NCBI GenBank assembly: GCA_049324315.1
Contig: JBMOKU010000032.1
Span: forward strand, 124,001 to 188,000
Direction of reading: 5' to 3'
DNA from: JBMOKU01 sp049324315
GTDB lineage: Bacteria > Bacillota > Clostridia > Peptostreptococcales > Thermotaleaceae
DNA: 64,000 bases
The stretch's first letter is position 1. The number at the start of each line of letters is the position of its first letter. Below the pieces are notes generated by a model, which saw only the letters and a list, made by a program, of their open reading frames with translations, was not told the origin of the DNA and did not search any database. A program made the translations under genes and the position numbers. Shown here piece by piece: positions 26,517 through 35,510 of the stretch.

Positions 26517-28271
26517 CTATTTTTCCCATGCCTTTAGCCACATCATTTCATAGGGACTCAACTGGATTTCCAGAATACCTTTCCTTTCTTCGAATACTTT
26601 TCCTGAGACAGTATCCTGAAAAATTGTGCCGCGAATGTCCGCCTTATCCAGATCAATCCTCATCGTTTGTAATGTATCGGATACATTATGCAGACATACA
26701 ATCTCGTCTGAACCATCTTCTGCCTTACGAAGCAGCGCGAAAACGTGATCGTTGCCGAAAATAATCTGCTGCCCTGCATTTGGATGAAACCCTTTCTCTT
26801 CCGTTCGTTTTTTAATCAATTCTTTATATCTTGTAAATACTTTATGTCTTAGGTGATTTGGATTGTTTATCTCCTCTTCAAGCCTTTCTCTTTCAAATTT
26901 TTCCCGATTGATACTCCTATATCTCCCTGTCTCTACAACACCTTCTTGATAGTTACGAGAGCCTAATAAACTGTGGACATAGATTCCCGGCACACCTGCC
27001 AAACTTAAAAGTATCGATTGTGAACAGATAAACCGTTTTATTTTCAGATCTTCTTCATCTTCAGGGTTAGATAGGGCATCAAAATAATTGATGTTTAGTT
27101 CATAGGGACTTCTTGTCCCGTCACCATTGTCTTTATAGGATATATATCCACCCCGGGCTTTTACCTTATTGGCCATTTCACTCACTTCTTCTTCACTTAA
27201 TATTCCTTTGGCTGGCATAACACCAATCCCATCGTGGGAAGCAAGAAAATTAAAGAATGTGACTTTCCCGGAGATCGGTTCAAGTCCATCTGCCCATTCC
27301 AGTAGATGCCTTGCATTGCCTGTATGAAAAGCATGCAGTGTCAACGGTGGTAGAGGAAATTGATACACCATATGGGCTTCATTGTAGCCATTCCCAAAAT
27401 AACTGATATTATCTTTGTGGGGTACATTGGTTTCCGTAATAATAATGGTTTCAGGTGCTGCAATTTCAAATATATCTCTAAACAATTGAACCACTTTATG
27501 TGTCTCTTTTAGATGAATGCAGCTTGTTCCAATCTCTTTCCACAAGTATCCGATGGCATCCATTCGTATCATCTTTGCTCCTTTTTCTATATAAAACAAA
27601 AGTAAAGCAATGATCATCAGCAGCACCTTTTCATTTTTATAGTTCAAATCAATCTGATCGTCACTAAATGTAGTCCAAATGTACTTTTCCCCTTCAATGG
27701 TGTAAAATTTGGTCAGGAGAGGCAGTGCCCTGGGTCTTGTCACCCTTGAAAAGTCAAGATTTGGGTCTGTTTCAATAAAGAAATCCCTATACGCTTCCGT
27801 TCCCTGCAGATAGCCTTGGAACCATTGGCTTTTGGCTGAAATATGATTGATGACCGCATCAAGCATCAATTCAAAATCCTTTGATAAATTTTCTATGTGT
27901 TCCCATTTTCCAAGTTCAGGATTTACTTCAAAGTAGTCGATTACAGAAAAACCATCATCAGAAGAGTATGGATAAAAGGGAAGAAGGTGCACAGAACGAA
28001 TAAATCCCTTTACATATGCATGGAGGAATTCCCCCAAGCTTTCTAATGGATCTTTCTTTTCCTCTCTGATTTGATCCCCATAGGTAATGAGAACAATATC
28101 CTTCTCATCCATCCACTTTTCCATGTTTTTTGGGGGACGTTTTTCTAAAAAATCCTCGATCATGTTCTTGATTTCGTTATATATTTTTTCGCCATGTTCT
28201 TCTCCATAGATATAAATCAGCTTATTCATCATTCCCTTTTTTATATCTTCCGAAATCATCATAGACTTCAT
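26517..28271 (-). CDS. GH13_18 glycoside phosphorylase, probable glucosylglycerate phosphorylase
   Basis: The 584-residue protein is a sucrose-phosphorylase-like GH13 enzyme: nucleophile D238 (MIRMDAIGYLWK), acid/base E280 (IITETNV) and stabiliser D347 (LASHDGIG). GH13_18 members phosphorolyse alpha-glucosides to glucose-1-phosphate; specificities include sucrose, sucrose-6-phosphate, glucosylglycerol and glucosylglycerate. Linkage to glycerate kinase favours glucosylglycerate. The ATG at 28271 follows GAGGAG; earlier in-frame starts would overlap lacI and span the operator at 28313-28334. Confidence 0.85.
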   Translation of the reverse strand: MKSMMISEDIKKGMMNKLIYIYGEEHGEKIYNEIKNMIEDFLEKRPPKNMEKWMDEKDIVLITYGDQIREEKKDPLESLGEFLHAYVKGFIRSVHLLPFYPYSSDDGFSVIDYFEVNPELGKWEHIENLSKDFELMLDAVINHISAKSQWFQGYLQGTEAYRDFFIETDPNLDFSRVTRPRALPLLTKFYTIEGEKYIWTTFSDDQIDLNYKNEKVLLMIIALLLFYIEKGAKMIRMDAIGYLWKEIGTSCIHLKETHKVVQLFRDIFEIAAPETIIITETNVPHKDNISYFGNGYNEAHMVYQFPLPPLTLHAFHTGNARHLLEWADGLEPISGKVTFFNFLASHDGIGVMPAKGILSEEEVSEMANKVKARGGYISYKDNGDGTRSPYELNINYFDALSNPEDEEDLKIKRFICSQSILLSLAGVPGIYVHSLLGSRNYQEGVVETGRYRSINREKFERERLEEEINNPNHLRHKVFTRYKELIKKRTEEKGFHPNAGQQIIFGNDHVFALLRKAEDGSDEIVCLHNVSDTLQTMRIDLDKADIRGTIFQDTVSGKVFEERKGILEIQLSPYEMMWLKAWEK

Positions 28272-28312
28272 TGTTTTCTGCTCCTCTACCTCATAAATTT
28301 TCTCGAAATTTC

Positions 28313-28334
28313 TTTGTAAAAACGTTTTTACAAA
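28313..28334. promoter_or_regulatory. LacI-family operator between lacI and the phosphorylase gene
   Basis: TTTGTAAAAAC is followed directly by its exact reverse complement, with a central CG as expected for LacI/GalR proteins. Near-copies stand at 33996-34017 and 34117-34134 before the first gene of the operon. Confidence 0.8.
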
Positions 28335-28347
28335 TGGGCAAATTTTT

Positions 28348-29406
28348 TTAAAGAGCATATTGCCCTTTCTTTTTAAATCCACAGGAATCCCTGATAATGA
28401 ATTCTGTTGGTATAATCTTATTTTTCTCTTCTATTTCTTCATGCTGTAACAATTGTATCAACATAGTGGCAGCTTCTTTACCCAATTCAAAAATAGGTAC
28501 CCTCACAGTGGTCAAATTAGGCTCTACAATCGTAGCTACCTCGAAATCATTATATCCAATCACGGCTATATCATCAGGCACCTGCATACCTAATTCTTTT
28601 ATGGCTTGAATCGCAGCCACTGCCTTTAAATCGTCAGTAGCAAATATGGCTGTGATGTCCCGTCTTTTCGCCAGTTTCTCCTTTACCGCATTTTTTGCAT
28701 CCTCCAGGGTATACCCTCCGTTGATTTCTAAATCGGAGCCGTATTCAATTCCTCCCCATAAAAGTGCTTGTCTAAATCCGTCATAACGATCCTGGCTTAC
28801 GACATATTCCATGGGTGCATTTAAAATGGCGACCTTCTTATGCCCCATTCTAATAAGATGGCAAACCGCATGATAGCTATCCCCTAAATTATTGGTATTC
28901 ACACTGTGAATTCTTTCATTTAGCAAGCTGTTTTCCAGGATTCTGCCGCTTAATACAAACTTCAGATCTTGGGATGATAATTCATAGATAAGAGGATCGT
29001 GAATGCGGGCACTCAATAAAATCAGCCCATCAACACGGCCGCTCCGCAAGAGTTTGATGCACTCTTCCTTCTCCCTGTTCAAATCACTATAGGAAATAAG
29101 CTGCAGGTAATAACCTTGCTTCTCCGTTACATTTCCGATACCACGTAATACATCAGCAAAGAAAGGGTTGGAAAATGCATTTTCTGCAGAACGCGTAAAT
29201 ACAATGCCTATATTGCGCATAGAACCTTGACTTAAGCTTTGCGCTGCAATATTGGGTATGTATTTCAATTTTTTAATAGCATTCATTACGGTTTCTTCTG
29301 TTTCCGGCGGTACATTGGAATATTTTCTAATAACCCTGGAAACTGTGGAAATCGAAACATTCGCTTCCTTTGCTACATCTCTGATTGATACTTTGTTCCC
29401 CTTCAT
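28348..29406 (-). CDS. LacI/GalR-family repressor of the glycoside operon
   Basis: The 352-residue regulator has the LacI helix-turn-helix at its N-terminus (VSIRDVAKEANVSISTVSRVI) with the hinge KKLKYIPNIAAQSLS, then a periplasmic-binding-protein-like effector domain (about 65-345). The ATG at 29406 has AAAGGA nine bases ahead; the frame can be extended only to a TTG inside that site. It sits in the middle of the operon it presumably controls. Three matching palindromes in the operon are its likely operators. The inducer is probably the imported glycoside or a breakdown product. Confidence 0.93.
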   Translation of the reverse strand: MKGNKVSIRDVAKEANVSISTVSRVIRKYSNVPPETEETVMNAIKKLKYIPNIAAQSLSQGSMRNIGIVFTRSAENAFSNPFFADVLRGIGNVTEKQGYYLQLISYSDLNREKEECIKLLRSGRVDGLILLSARIHDPLIYELSSQDLKFVLSGRILENSLLNERIHSVNTNNLGDSYHAVCHLIRMGHKKVAILNAPMEYVVSQDRYDGFRQALLWGGIEYGSDLEINGGYTLEDAKNAVKEKLAKRRDITAIFATDDLKAVAAIQAIKELGMQVPDDIAVIGYNDFEVATIVEPNLTTVRVPIFELGKEAATMLIQLLQHEEIEEKNKIIPTEFIIRDSCGFKKKGQYAL

Positions 29407-29489
29407 TGCACTTATTCCTTTCAAATGATATTTTAAAAGATTTCTTCTTCATTCATTATAAGCAAACATCCATTTCTTGGCAAGCTGCA

Positions 29490-30563
29490 TCACTTATTGA
29501 AAATATGGATCTTGTTTTCCTTTGGTCGTAAAAATACTTCTTGATCCAACGGAAAGCTGCTTTGGGGTTCAATTCTTACACTAAAAAGCTCATCAGCAAC
29601 ATCAACAGCCACAAAATCATCGGAGCCTAAGGTTTCTGTAACGACGGACACACCTTTTATCCCGTTGGTTTGAGGTATTAAACTCACTTCAAAATCTTCG
29701 GGTCGAATGCCTAGAATAACTTCTTTTCCGTTAATACTTTCTTTGATTTTATGCCTCATACCATCTGGCAGCGTAAAACTACCTGTTTTATACTTAACTA
29801 CATATCCTTCGCCTTCCTGAATAAGCTCTCCCTCCATAAAATTCATCGGTGGGCTTCCTATAAACCCTGCTACAAATTGATTGGCCGGATTGTTGTAAAT
29901 CTCTAATGGCGTCCCAATCTGCATCAATTCTCCTTTTTTCATAATAGCGATTCGATTGCTCAAGGTCATGGCTTCTGCCTGGTCATGGGTTACATAGATA
30001 ATCGTAGATTTCAACTGTTTATGGATTTTCTTCAGTTCTGTTCTCATCTTGATTCTCAATTTGGCATCCAGATTACTGAGGGGTTCGTCCAGCAACAGTA
30101 CTTCCGGGTCTAGTACCAAGGCTCTCCCTAACGCTACCCTTTGTCTTTGCCCACCGGACAATTCTGACGGTTTCCGGTCTCCAAGTTCATTTAAATCCAG
30201 TAGGTCTAATGCCCATTCAATCTTTTGCTTTCTGACCTTCGGATCAACTTTTTTTATTTTTAGACCAAATCCGATATTTGCTGCAACACTCATATGGGGA
30301 AACAATGCATAGCTCTGAAAGACCATGGCGATCCCCCTGTCCTTTGGTGCCACATTGTTCACCATTTTATCTCCAATCCACAGTTCTCCACCAGTTATGT
30401 CTTCTAATCCCGCAATCATTCTAAGGGTTGTTGATTTACCACAACCGGACGGACCAACCAATGAAACAAACTCTCCATTTTTAATATCTATGCTTAAGCT
30501 TTGGACTGCCTCATATCCATTGGGATAGGTTTTGTTTATATTTATAAGCTTTAAACCTGACAT
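29490..30563 (-). CDS. Carbohydrate ABC importer ATPase (MsmK/UgpC type)
   Basis: The 357-residue ATPase has Walker A (GPSGCGKST), Q-loop (VFQSYALFPHMSV), signature LSGGQRQRVA, Walker B (VLLLDEPLSNLDAK) and the H-loop (YVTHDQAEAM), followed by the C-terminal OB-type regulatory domain of the sugar importer group (TOBE, ILGIRPEDFEV). It energises the two permeases encoded immediately upstream in the operon. Some bacteria share one such ATPase among several sugar importers; here it is dedicated by position. Confidence 0.94.
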   Translation of the reverse strand: MSGLKLININKTYPNGYEAVQSLSIDIKNGEFVSLVGPSGCGKSTTLRMIAGLEDITGGELWIGDKMVNNVAPKDRGIAMVFQSYALFPHMSVAANIGFGLKIKKVDPKVRKQKIEWALDLLDLNELGDRKPSELSGGQRQRVALGRALVLDPEVLLLDEPLSNLDAKLRIKMRTELKKIHKQLKSTIIYVTHDQAEAMTLSNRIAIMKKGELMQIGTPLEIYNNPANQFVAGFIGSPPMNFMEGELIQEGEGYVVKYKTGSFTLPDGMRHKIKESINGKEVILGIRPEDFEVSLIPQTNGIKGVSVVTETLGSDDFVAVDVADELFSVRIEPQSSFPLDQEVFLRPKENKIHIFNK

Positions 30564-30586
30564 GCAAAAACTCCTTTCCTATCAAA

Positions 30587-31438
30587 TTATTTTACAGCGC
30601 CGGCGGTAGTACCTGCAATCATGTATTTCTGTATGAAGAATGTAAACAAAATAACCGGTAAAGATACTAATAAAGATAAGGTTGCAATAGATACCGGATT
30701 GGGTGTAAATGCTCCCAAAAGACTCTTCAGATACACTGGTAACGGGATCGTACTTACGGATGACGTAGCTGTAATAAAATATGAAAATACAAATTCATTC
30801 CAGGACAGCAAAAACACGTAGATTGCTCCTGCAGCTAAACCCGGCAGCGCCACAGGTAAAATGATTCGCGTAAAAGCATAGAACCTGCTGGCTCCCATGA
30901 TACGTGCCTGCTCTTCTAAATCAACAGGTATGGTTTCAAAGACCCCCTGGGCAATAAATATGACGTAAGGAAGTCCCAGCAGCGAGTGAGCCAAGGACAC
31001 TTTCACAATGATCGGCAGCTTATATAGAAAGTCCATATTGAAAACAGTAGCTACCGGAATCACAGAAGATATATCGGGAAACAGCCGGATCGATAAAATC
31101 AAGAATAACAATACAACTTTTCCATTGAATTTATACCTGGCCAAAGAATATGCCGCCGGTGCACCAAACAACATGGAGAGGGCCACGGTTAAAAGTGCAA
31201 TTTTGAGGCTCAGCCACCCGTTTTCCCAGAATCTCATATCTGATAAATAGTATTTATATACTTCAAAGGTTGGTTTGAAGGGCCACCAAGGTACAGGATA
31301 CTTTCCACCTGTGATCCAACTGCTCCTGTCACTTATTGAGTATTTGAACATAATATAAATTGGCAGTGCCACCATAATCAACGAAAAAATGGTCAACACA
31401 AGCCATACCGTCTTTTCAACATTCCATCTTTTTGACAT
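30587..31438 (-). CDS. Carbohydrate ABC importer permease, MalG-like
   Basis: The 283-residue protein has six hydrophobic helices and the EAA coupling loop (EEQARIMGASRFYAFTRIILP), typical of the CUT1 MalG/UgpE type. The ATG at 31438 follows AAGGAGGGG; a longer frame overlapping the preceding permease gene has no ribosome site. It acts in the membrane with the second permease and the ATPase to import the glycoside bound by the lipoprotein. Confidence 0.93.
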   Translation of the reverse strand: MSKRWNVEKTVWLVLTIFSLIMVALPIYIMFKYSISDRSSWITGGKYPVPWWPFKPTFEVYKYYLSDMRFWENGWLSLKIALLTVALSMLFGAPAAYSLARYKFNGKVVLLFLILSIRLFPDISSVIPVATVFNMDFLYKLPIIVKVSLAHSLLGLPYVIFIAQGVFETIPVDLEEQARIMGASRFYAFTRIILPVALPGLAAGAIYVFLLSWNEFVFSYFITATSSVSTIPLPVYLKSLLGAFTPNPVSIATLSLLVSLPVILFTFFIQKYMIAGTTAGAVK

Positions 31439-31449
31439 TTTTCCCCTCC

Positions 31450-32379
31450 TTATACTTTCACCAGGAAGTTTTTCATTTCTTTCAGAAGCCAATTCAGGGT
31501 TACCGTTCCAATCAAAATTACAAAAATCAATATGATGCCTATTGCTGCCGATGTACCTGGATCAAACAACTGAACATAATACTTTTCAATCAATACCCCC
31601 AGCACAGGGTAGGAAGGCGCTAAAATATATGGAAAAATAAATTCCTTCCAGGCTTCGATGGACCTAAGTACTAAAACTGATGAAATAGCAGGTACCAACA
31701 ATGGTAGCGTTATATAAAAGAAGTTTTGAATGCTATTTGACCCCATGGTTTTAGCAGCCTCATATTGATCACTACTGATAGATTGCAGTCCGGCCAATAA
31801 AATCAACATGGAAATCGGTGTATCTCTCCACACCTTTCCGAAGATTGCAAGCCCCATAGCCAATGATTCTTTATGTAAAAATGCAATTTCATAATCGACG
31901 ATCTTCGGAAACCAACTATAATCGCCCATAAGCAGGCTGGTCATATGCCCTCCTTTTGAAAACATTAAGAGCAGTGTAGCGGTTGTTACAATGGTTGGAA
32001 TTGCTAAGGGCAGTAAAAAAATACTTCTTATGATTCCTCTTCCTCTGAATTTTCGGTTGATCAGAACAGCCATCACAAGACCTGTCACTAACTGGAGCGG
32101 CGTTGCTATCAAGACGAACATAAGTGTTCTTCTGAAAGCACTTTGAAATTCTTTGCTTTGAATCAAGTTGAGATAGTTTTCAATGGTTGCACTGTTCTCA
32201 ACCATCCCACCCCTATATGTGGTCAAGGAAAGCTTTAATAAAAAATAAGCAATGATTATGAAAAAAGCAGTAATATATAAAAAGGCAGGCAGAAGTGTCC
32301 AAATCAAAAAGGCATTCTTTTTTGCTGTTGTCCATAGTTTTTGAAATTTACTTTGCCTGATAACGGCAGTGTCCATCAT
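31450..32379 (-). CDS. Carbohydrate ABC importer permease, MalF-like
   Basis: The 309-residue membrane protein has six helices and an EAA loop (DQYEAAKTMGSNSIQNFFYITLP) of the CUT1 MalF/UgpA type. A basic cytosolic N-terminus (RQSKFQKLWTTAKKN) precedes the first helix. It is placed between the binding protein and the MalG-like permease in one operon with gaps of 60 and 11 bases, so all three form one importer. Confidence 0.93.
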   Translation of the reverse strand: MMDTAVIRQSKFQKLWTTAKKNAFLIWTLLPAFLYITAFFIIIAYFLLKLSLTTYRGGMVENSATIENYLNLIQSKEFQSAFRRTLMFVLIATPLQLVTGLVMAVLINRKFRGRGIIRSIFLLPLAIPTIVTTATLLLMFSKGGHMTSLLMGDYSWFPKIVDYEIAFLHKESLAMGLAIFGKVWRDTPISMLILLAGLQSISSDQYEAAKTMGSNSIQNFFYITLPLLVPAISSVLVLRSIEAWKEFIFPYILAPSYPVLGVLIEKYYVQLFDPGTSAAIGIILIFVILIGTVTLNWLLKEMKNFLVKV

Positions 32380-32439
32380 TCAACCTCCATTTCGTTAATC
32401 TGTTTAATGAAGAAGGGGGGAAGAATGTTCTTCCCCTCA

Positions 32440-33915
32440 TTATTTTAACAGTTCTGCAGCCTTAGGTGCATATGTTTCATCCAATACCTTTGAAATATCC
32501 TTGTTATTTCCACCTACGACAATATCATACCATGCGTCCAGATACACTTGACCTACTTCCGGCCAAGCTTGCACTCTTGGCAGCGCTTGTACATTCTCAT
32601 CAATTTGTCTTTGTGCTACATTGAACACTTCCTGCATCCAAGGTTCCTTAAATGCATCCGATAAATTGTCCACAATGTCTTTTCTAATAGGCATCATGCC
32701 AAATGTTTGACTTTCTTTTTTATGATTCTCCGCATTGGTAATCCATCTGGCCAATTCATAGGATAGTTCCGGATCAGGCGTAGATGTAGGAATTCCCCAC
32801 CACCATCCGGCCAATTGAGAACCTTTTACACCTTCTCTTACCGGTTTACCGTCTTTTAATTCAAGGGAAACGCCCTTCGGCATAACAGCTACAGCCATAT
32901 CATCAGGATCTGTCAAGTAACCGGTCATACTTGGAGTAGATCCGCCATGGATAAAGAATCCATCCATCTGATGCATGAAAGCCATGTATACTTTACCGGC
33001 CGCCATAGCCTTCCAGATACCGCCGCCGGACCACTCTTCTTCCCACATGCCCGGATTGTATAAATTGTTCTCCTTGAAGAATACTTCCCATTTAAAAGTA
33101 TCTTTCACAGGGTCTGTGTTCATCGCCAATGCATCTTCCGGAGTACCACCAGCCTGATAAATTTTTGTGACAAGCTCTACAACCGTACCATCGTATTTTT
33201 TGCCTCTATGAGCAATTCTTGGTTCTTTCTTGCCATCATATTCTGTGTTTGACCAATAATACCCTACAACAGCTAAGTCATACCAATCCCATTCATTTGG
33301 ATCTGCTTCAAGCTTGTATCCTACCGGGAGCCCTGCGCCATTCTCAGCCTTAAACATATCATTGATTGGTTTTTCAAACTTTGACCAATTCGCAACTGCA
33401 TCTTCAACTTTAGATTTTAGATACAGCAATGTATTTGTTTCAAGCTTTCTCGGTATGTAGTATACCTTTCCATTAATCGTACCCATTTTCATTGCTGCAT
33501 CGGAATATTCTTTTACGTCTTCCTTATATTTTTCTCCTACCGCCTGCTCTAAATCCATTACCAAACCTTTTTCAGCAAGGGGTGTCAGCTGCGTATGCAT
33601 GGTTTTAACCAGACCTATCGTCTTTTTATCTTGATCAAGTTTCATGACATTTTCTAGATCCATCTCTGATTCAAAGGTCCTTACATTTACTTTAACACCA
33701 TACTCTTTCTCAAAGGAACTTATGATGTTTTCCCTAAACCATTTGTCCTGCTCTTCCATCATACGGATATACAGTGTGATTTCATCGGTTTTAAATTTCT
33801 TTCCTTGCTCTTGCTCAGTCGGCTGTGATGCTTCTTTGTTACCAGAAGTGCAGCCAGCCAACGCACCCACGAGTAAGATCACAATAAGTGCTACCGCCAT
33901 AATCTTTTTTGACAT
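32440..33915 (-). CDS. Extracellular solute-binding lipoprotein of the glycoside importer
   Basis: The 491-residue protein has a lipoprotein signal (MSKKIMAVALIVILLVGALAGC) with the lipobox LAGC, then a two-lobed family 1 binding protein. It is the first gene of the operon, directly downstream of the promoter and two LacI sites, so it would be expressed most strongly. The binding pocket cannot be read from sequence; the operon enzymes suggest a glucosyl- or mannosyl-glycerate. Confidence 0.93.
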   Translation of the reverse strand: MSKKIMAVALIVILLVGALAGCTSGNKEASQPTEQEQGKKFKTDEITLYIRMMEEQDKWFRENIISSFEKEYGVKVNVRTFESEMDLENVMKLDQDKKTIGLVKTMHTQLTPLAEKGLVMDLEQAVGEKYKEDVKEYSDAAMKMGTINGKVYYIPRKLETNTLLYLKSKVEDAVANWSKFEKPINDMFKAENGAGLPVGYKLEADPNEWDWYDLAVVGYYWSNTEYDGKKEPRIAHRGKKYDGTVVELVTKIYQAGGTPEDALAMNTDPVKDTFKWEVFFKENNLYNPGMWEEEWSGGGIWKAMAAGKVYMAFMHQMDGFFIHGGSTPSMTGYLTDPDDMAVAVMPKGVSLELKDGKPVREGVKGSQLAGWWWGIPTSTPDPELSYELARWITNAENHKKESQTFGMMPIRKDIVDNLSDAFKEPWMQEVFNVAQRQIDENVQALPRVQAWPEVGQVYLDAWYDIVVGGNNKDISKVLDETYAPKAAELLK

Positions 33916-33995
33916 ATATTTTCCCCCTTTATTTATTAATTCGTCATTTCATGACGAAATTTAAAACACACTTTTAGCGAGAGCTACTAAACCTG

Positions 33996-34017
33996 TTTGT
34001 AAAAACGTTTTTATGGA
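33996..34017. promoter_or_regulatory. LacI-family operator in the leader of the glycoside operon
   Basis: TTTGTAAAAACG followed by TTTTTATGGA matches the palindrome at 28313-28334 except at the last bases. Its centre is 119 bp from the operator centred at 34125/34126, a spacing that would allow DNA looping. Confidence 0.72.
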
Positions 34018-34106
34018 TTTTAAAATAAAAAGCGGTATTTTTTACCTACAACAACCCTTCCAGTGCATGTATTTATTAATTTTTTCCATTTTTTTAGCAT
34101 GTTTAC

Positions 34107-34135
34107 AGTATATCATTATGAAAACGTTTTTTCAA
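34107..34135 (-). promoter_or_regulatory. Promoter of the glycoside operon with embedded LacI site
   Basis: Leftward TTGAAA, a 17-base spacer and TATACT form a strong sigma-A promoter about 190 bases before the binding-protein start. The palindrome-like TTGAAAAAACGTTTTCAT (34117-34134) occupies the -35 box and spacer, so repressor binding would block polymerase. The rest of the gap from 33916 to 34219 holds only the second operator and the terminator of the next operon. Confidence 0.75.
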
Positions 34136-34174
34136 GATGTTTTTTATCTTTTAAAAATTTTCTTTCAACTTACA

Positions 34175-34221
34175 AGACATAAAAAAATGACGCATATTTC
34201 TACGCGTCATTTTTATGTCTT
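34175..34221 (-). terminator. Terminator of the buk-ptb-vor operon
   Basis: A long stem with AATGACGC / GCGTCATT core, extended by AAGACATAAA and TTTATGTCTT, overlaps the stop codon of the last gene. T-tracts are present on both strands, so it may also stop transcription entering from the other side. Confidence 0.85.
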
Positions 34222-34762
34222 ATCCTCTTACTGCTGCTGCGCCTCTTTCGAGGGCTTCTTTATTCATCGGGATTAAATGCTCTTTTGATGCTCCGAATAC
34301 TTTCTTTAATGCTGCGATGATAGAATCTACATCAACAGTCTTTGTCAATTCAAGGAATGCACCTAACATTACCATGTTGGCTACTTTGCCGTTTCCGAGT
34401 TCATTGGCAATTTCATTAGCCGGGATATAGTAAGCCCTCACATCATCTCTGGATGCCTTTCTCTCGATCAGAGAGCTGTTGATTAACAGCAGTCCGTCTT
34501 TTACAAGGTCCTTTTCAAATTTGATTAGGGAAGGCAAATTCATCACGATAGCTGCTGTAGCTTGGGTAACGATAGGAGACCCAACCGGTTTATCAGACAC
34601 GATTACACCACAGTTCGCCGTACCGCCGCGCATTTCCGGTCCATAGGAAGGCAGCCAGGAAACATTTTTTTCTTCAATCATACCGGCATAGGTCAACAGC
34701 TGTCCCATGGACATAACCCCTTGACCACCAAATCCTGCACAAATTACTTGTTGTGTTGCCAT
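34220..34762 (-). CDS. 2-oxoacid:ferredoxin oxidoreductase, gamma subunit
   Basis: The 180-residue subunit has the conserved opening GFGGQGVMSMGQLLTYAGM, SWLPSYGPEMRGGTANC and the KVANMVMLGAFLE segment of the POR/VOR gamma family. It joins the alpha, beta and ferredoxin subunits to oxidise a 2-oxoacid to its acyl-CoA with ferredoxin reduction. The start was moved to the ATG at 34762; the frame opens three codons earlier on TTG directly on the ribosome site. It is the last gene of the operon. The acid is probably a branched-chain 2-oxoacid. Confidence 0.93.
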   Translation of the reverse strand: MATQQVICAGFGGQGVMSMGQLLTYAGMIEEKNVSWLPSYGPEMRGGTANCGVIVSDKPVGSPIVTQATAAIVMNLPSLIKFEKDLVKDGLLLINSSLIERKASRDDVRAYYIPANEIANELGNGKVANMVMLGAFLELTKTVDVDSIIAALKKVFGASKEHLIPMNKEALERGAAAVRG

Positions 34763-34763
34763 A

Positions 34764-35510
34764 TTATTCAACCTCCTCTGGTGTACGGAAATTTCCTAAC
34801 GGATAGTATGGCATCATGTTTTCTTCCAACCATTTTAAGGATTCCGCAGGTGTTAAGCCCCAGTTCGTCGGACATGTTGAAAGGACTTCAACAATACCGA
34901 ATCCTTTTCCTTCGATTTGTAATTCGAAGGCTTTCTTGATGGCTTTTTTTGCTTTTCTGATATTTGCAGGGTTATTGACAGCTACTCTTTCTACAAATAC
35001 CGCACCAGTGATGGTCGCCAGCATTTCTGAAATTCTTAAAGGCATACCTGCTGTGGCAGCATCTCTACCATAAGGGGCAGTAGTGGCTTTTTGACCAATT
35101 AAGGTTGTTGGTGCCATTTGTCCACCTGTCATGCCATAAATCGCATTGTTAACGAAGATGGTTGTAATCTTTTCACTTCTGTGGGCAGCATGGACGATTT
35201 CTGCAGTACCAATAGAAGCTAAGTCACCATCACCTTGATACGTAAATACAACATGATCCGGGTGAACCCGCTTGATACCTGTTGCAACAGCAGGCGCACG
35301 GCCATGAGCTGCTTCATGCATATCGCAGTTAAAATAGTCATATGCCAGTACAGAACACCCAACCGGTGCAACACCAATGGACTTTCCTAATACACCTAGC
35401 TCTTCCAATACTTCACCTACTAATCTATGAATAACACCATGGGTACATCCAGGACAATAGTGAAAGGGTACATCTCTTAAACCGTTTGTTCTTTGGAATA
35501 CAACTGTCAT
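34764..35510 (-). CDS. 2-oxoacid:ferredoxin oxidoreductase, beta (TPP-binding) subunit
   Basis: The 248-residue subunit has FHYCPGCTHGVIHRLV at the N-terminus, and the TPP/Mg motif GDGDLASIGTAEIVHAAHRSEKITTIFVNN (GDG through NN). The POR beta family of this length is typical of the four-subunit VOR/KOR enzymes. It overlaps the alpha gene by one base and is followed by the gamma gene. The motif MAPTTLIGQKATTAPYGRD is common to 2-ketoisovalerate and 2-oxoglutarate oxidoreductases, so the exact acid is inferred from the butyrate kinase genes. Confidence 0.94.
   Translation of the reverse strand: MTVVFQRTNGLRDVPFHYCPGCTHGVIHRLVGEVLEELGVLGKSIGVAPVGCSVLAYDYFNCDMHEAAHGRAPAVATGIKRVHPDHVVFTYQGDGDLASIGTAEIVHAAHRSEKITTIFVNNAIYGMTGGQMAPTTLIGQKATTAPYGRDAATAGMPLRISEMLATITGAVFVERVAVNNPANIRKAKKAIKKAFELQIEGKGFGIVEVLSTCPTNWGLTPAESLKWLEENMMPYYPLGNFRTPEEVE

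Noticed and set aside
28272..28382. Longer N-terminus for the GH13_18 gene
   Set aside because: It would overlap lacI, read through the LacI operator and lack a good ribosome site, and the extra residues do not resemble the family.
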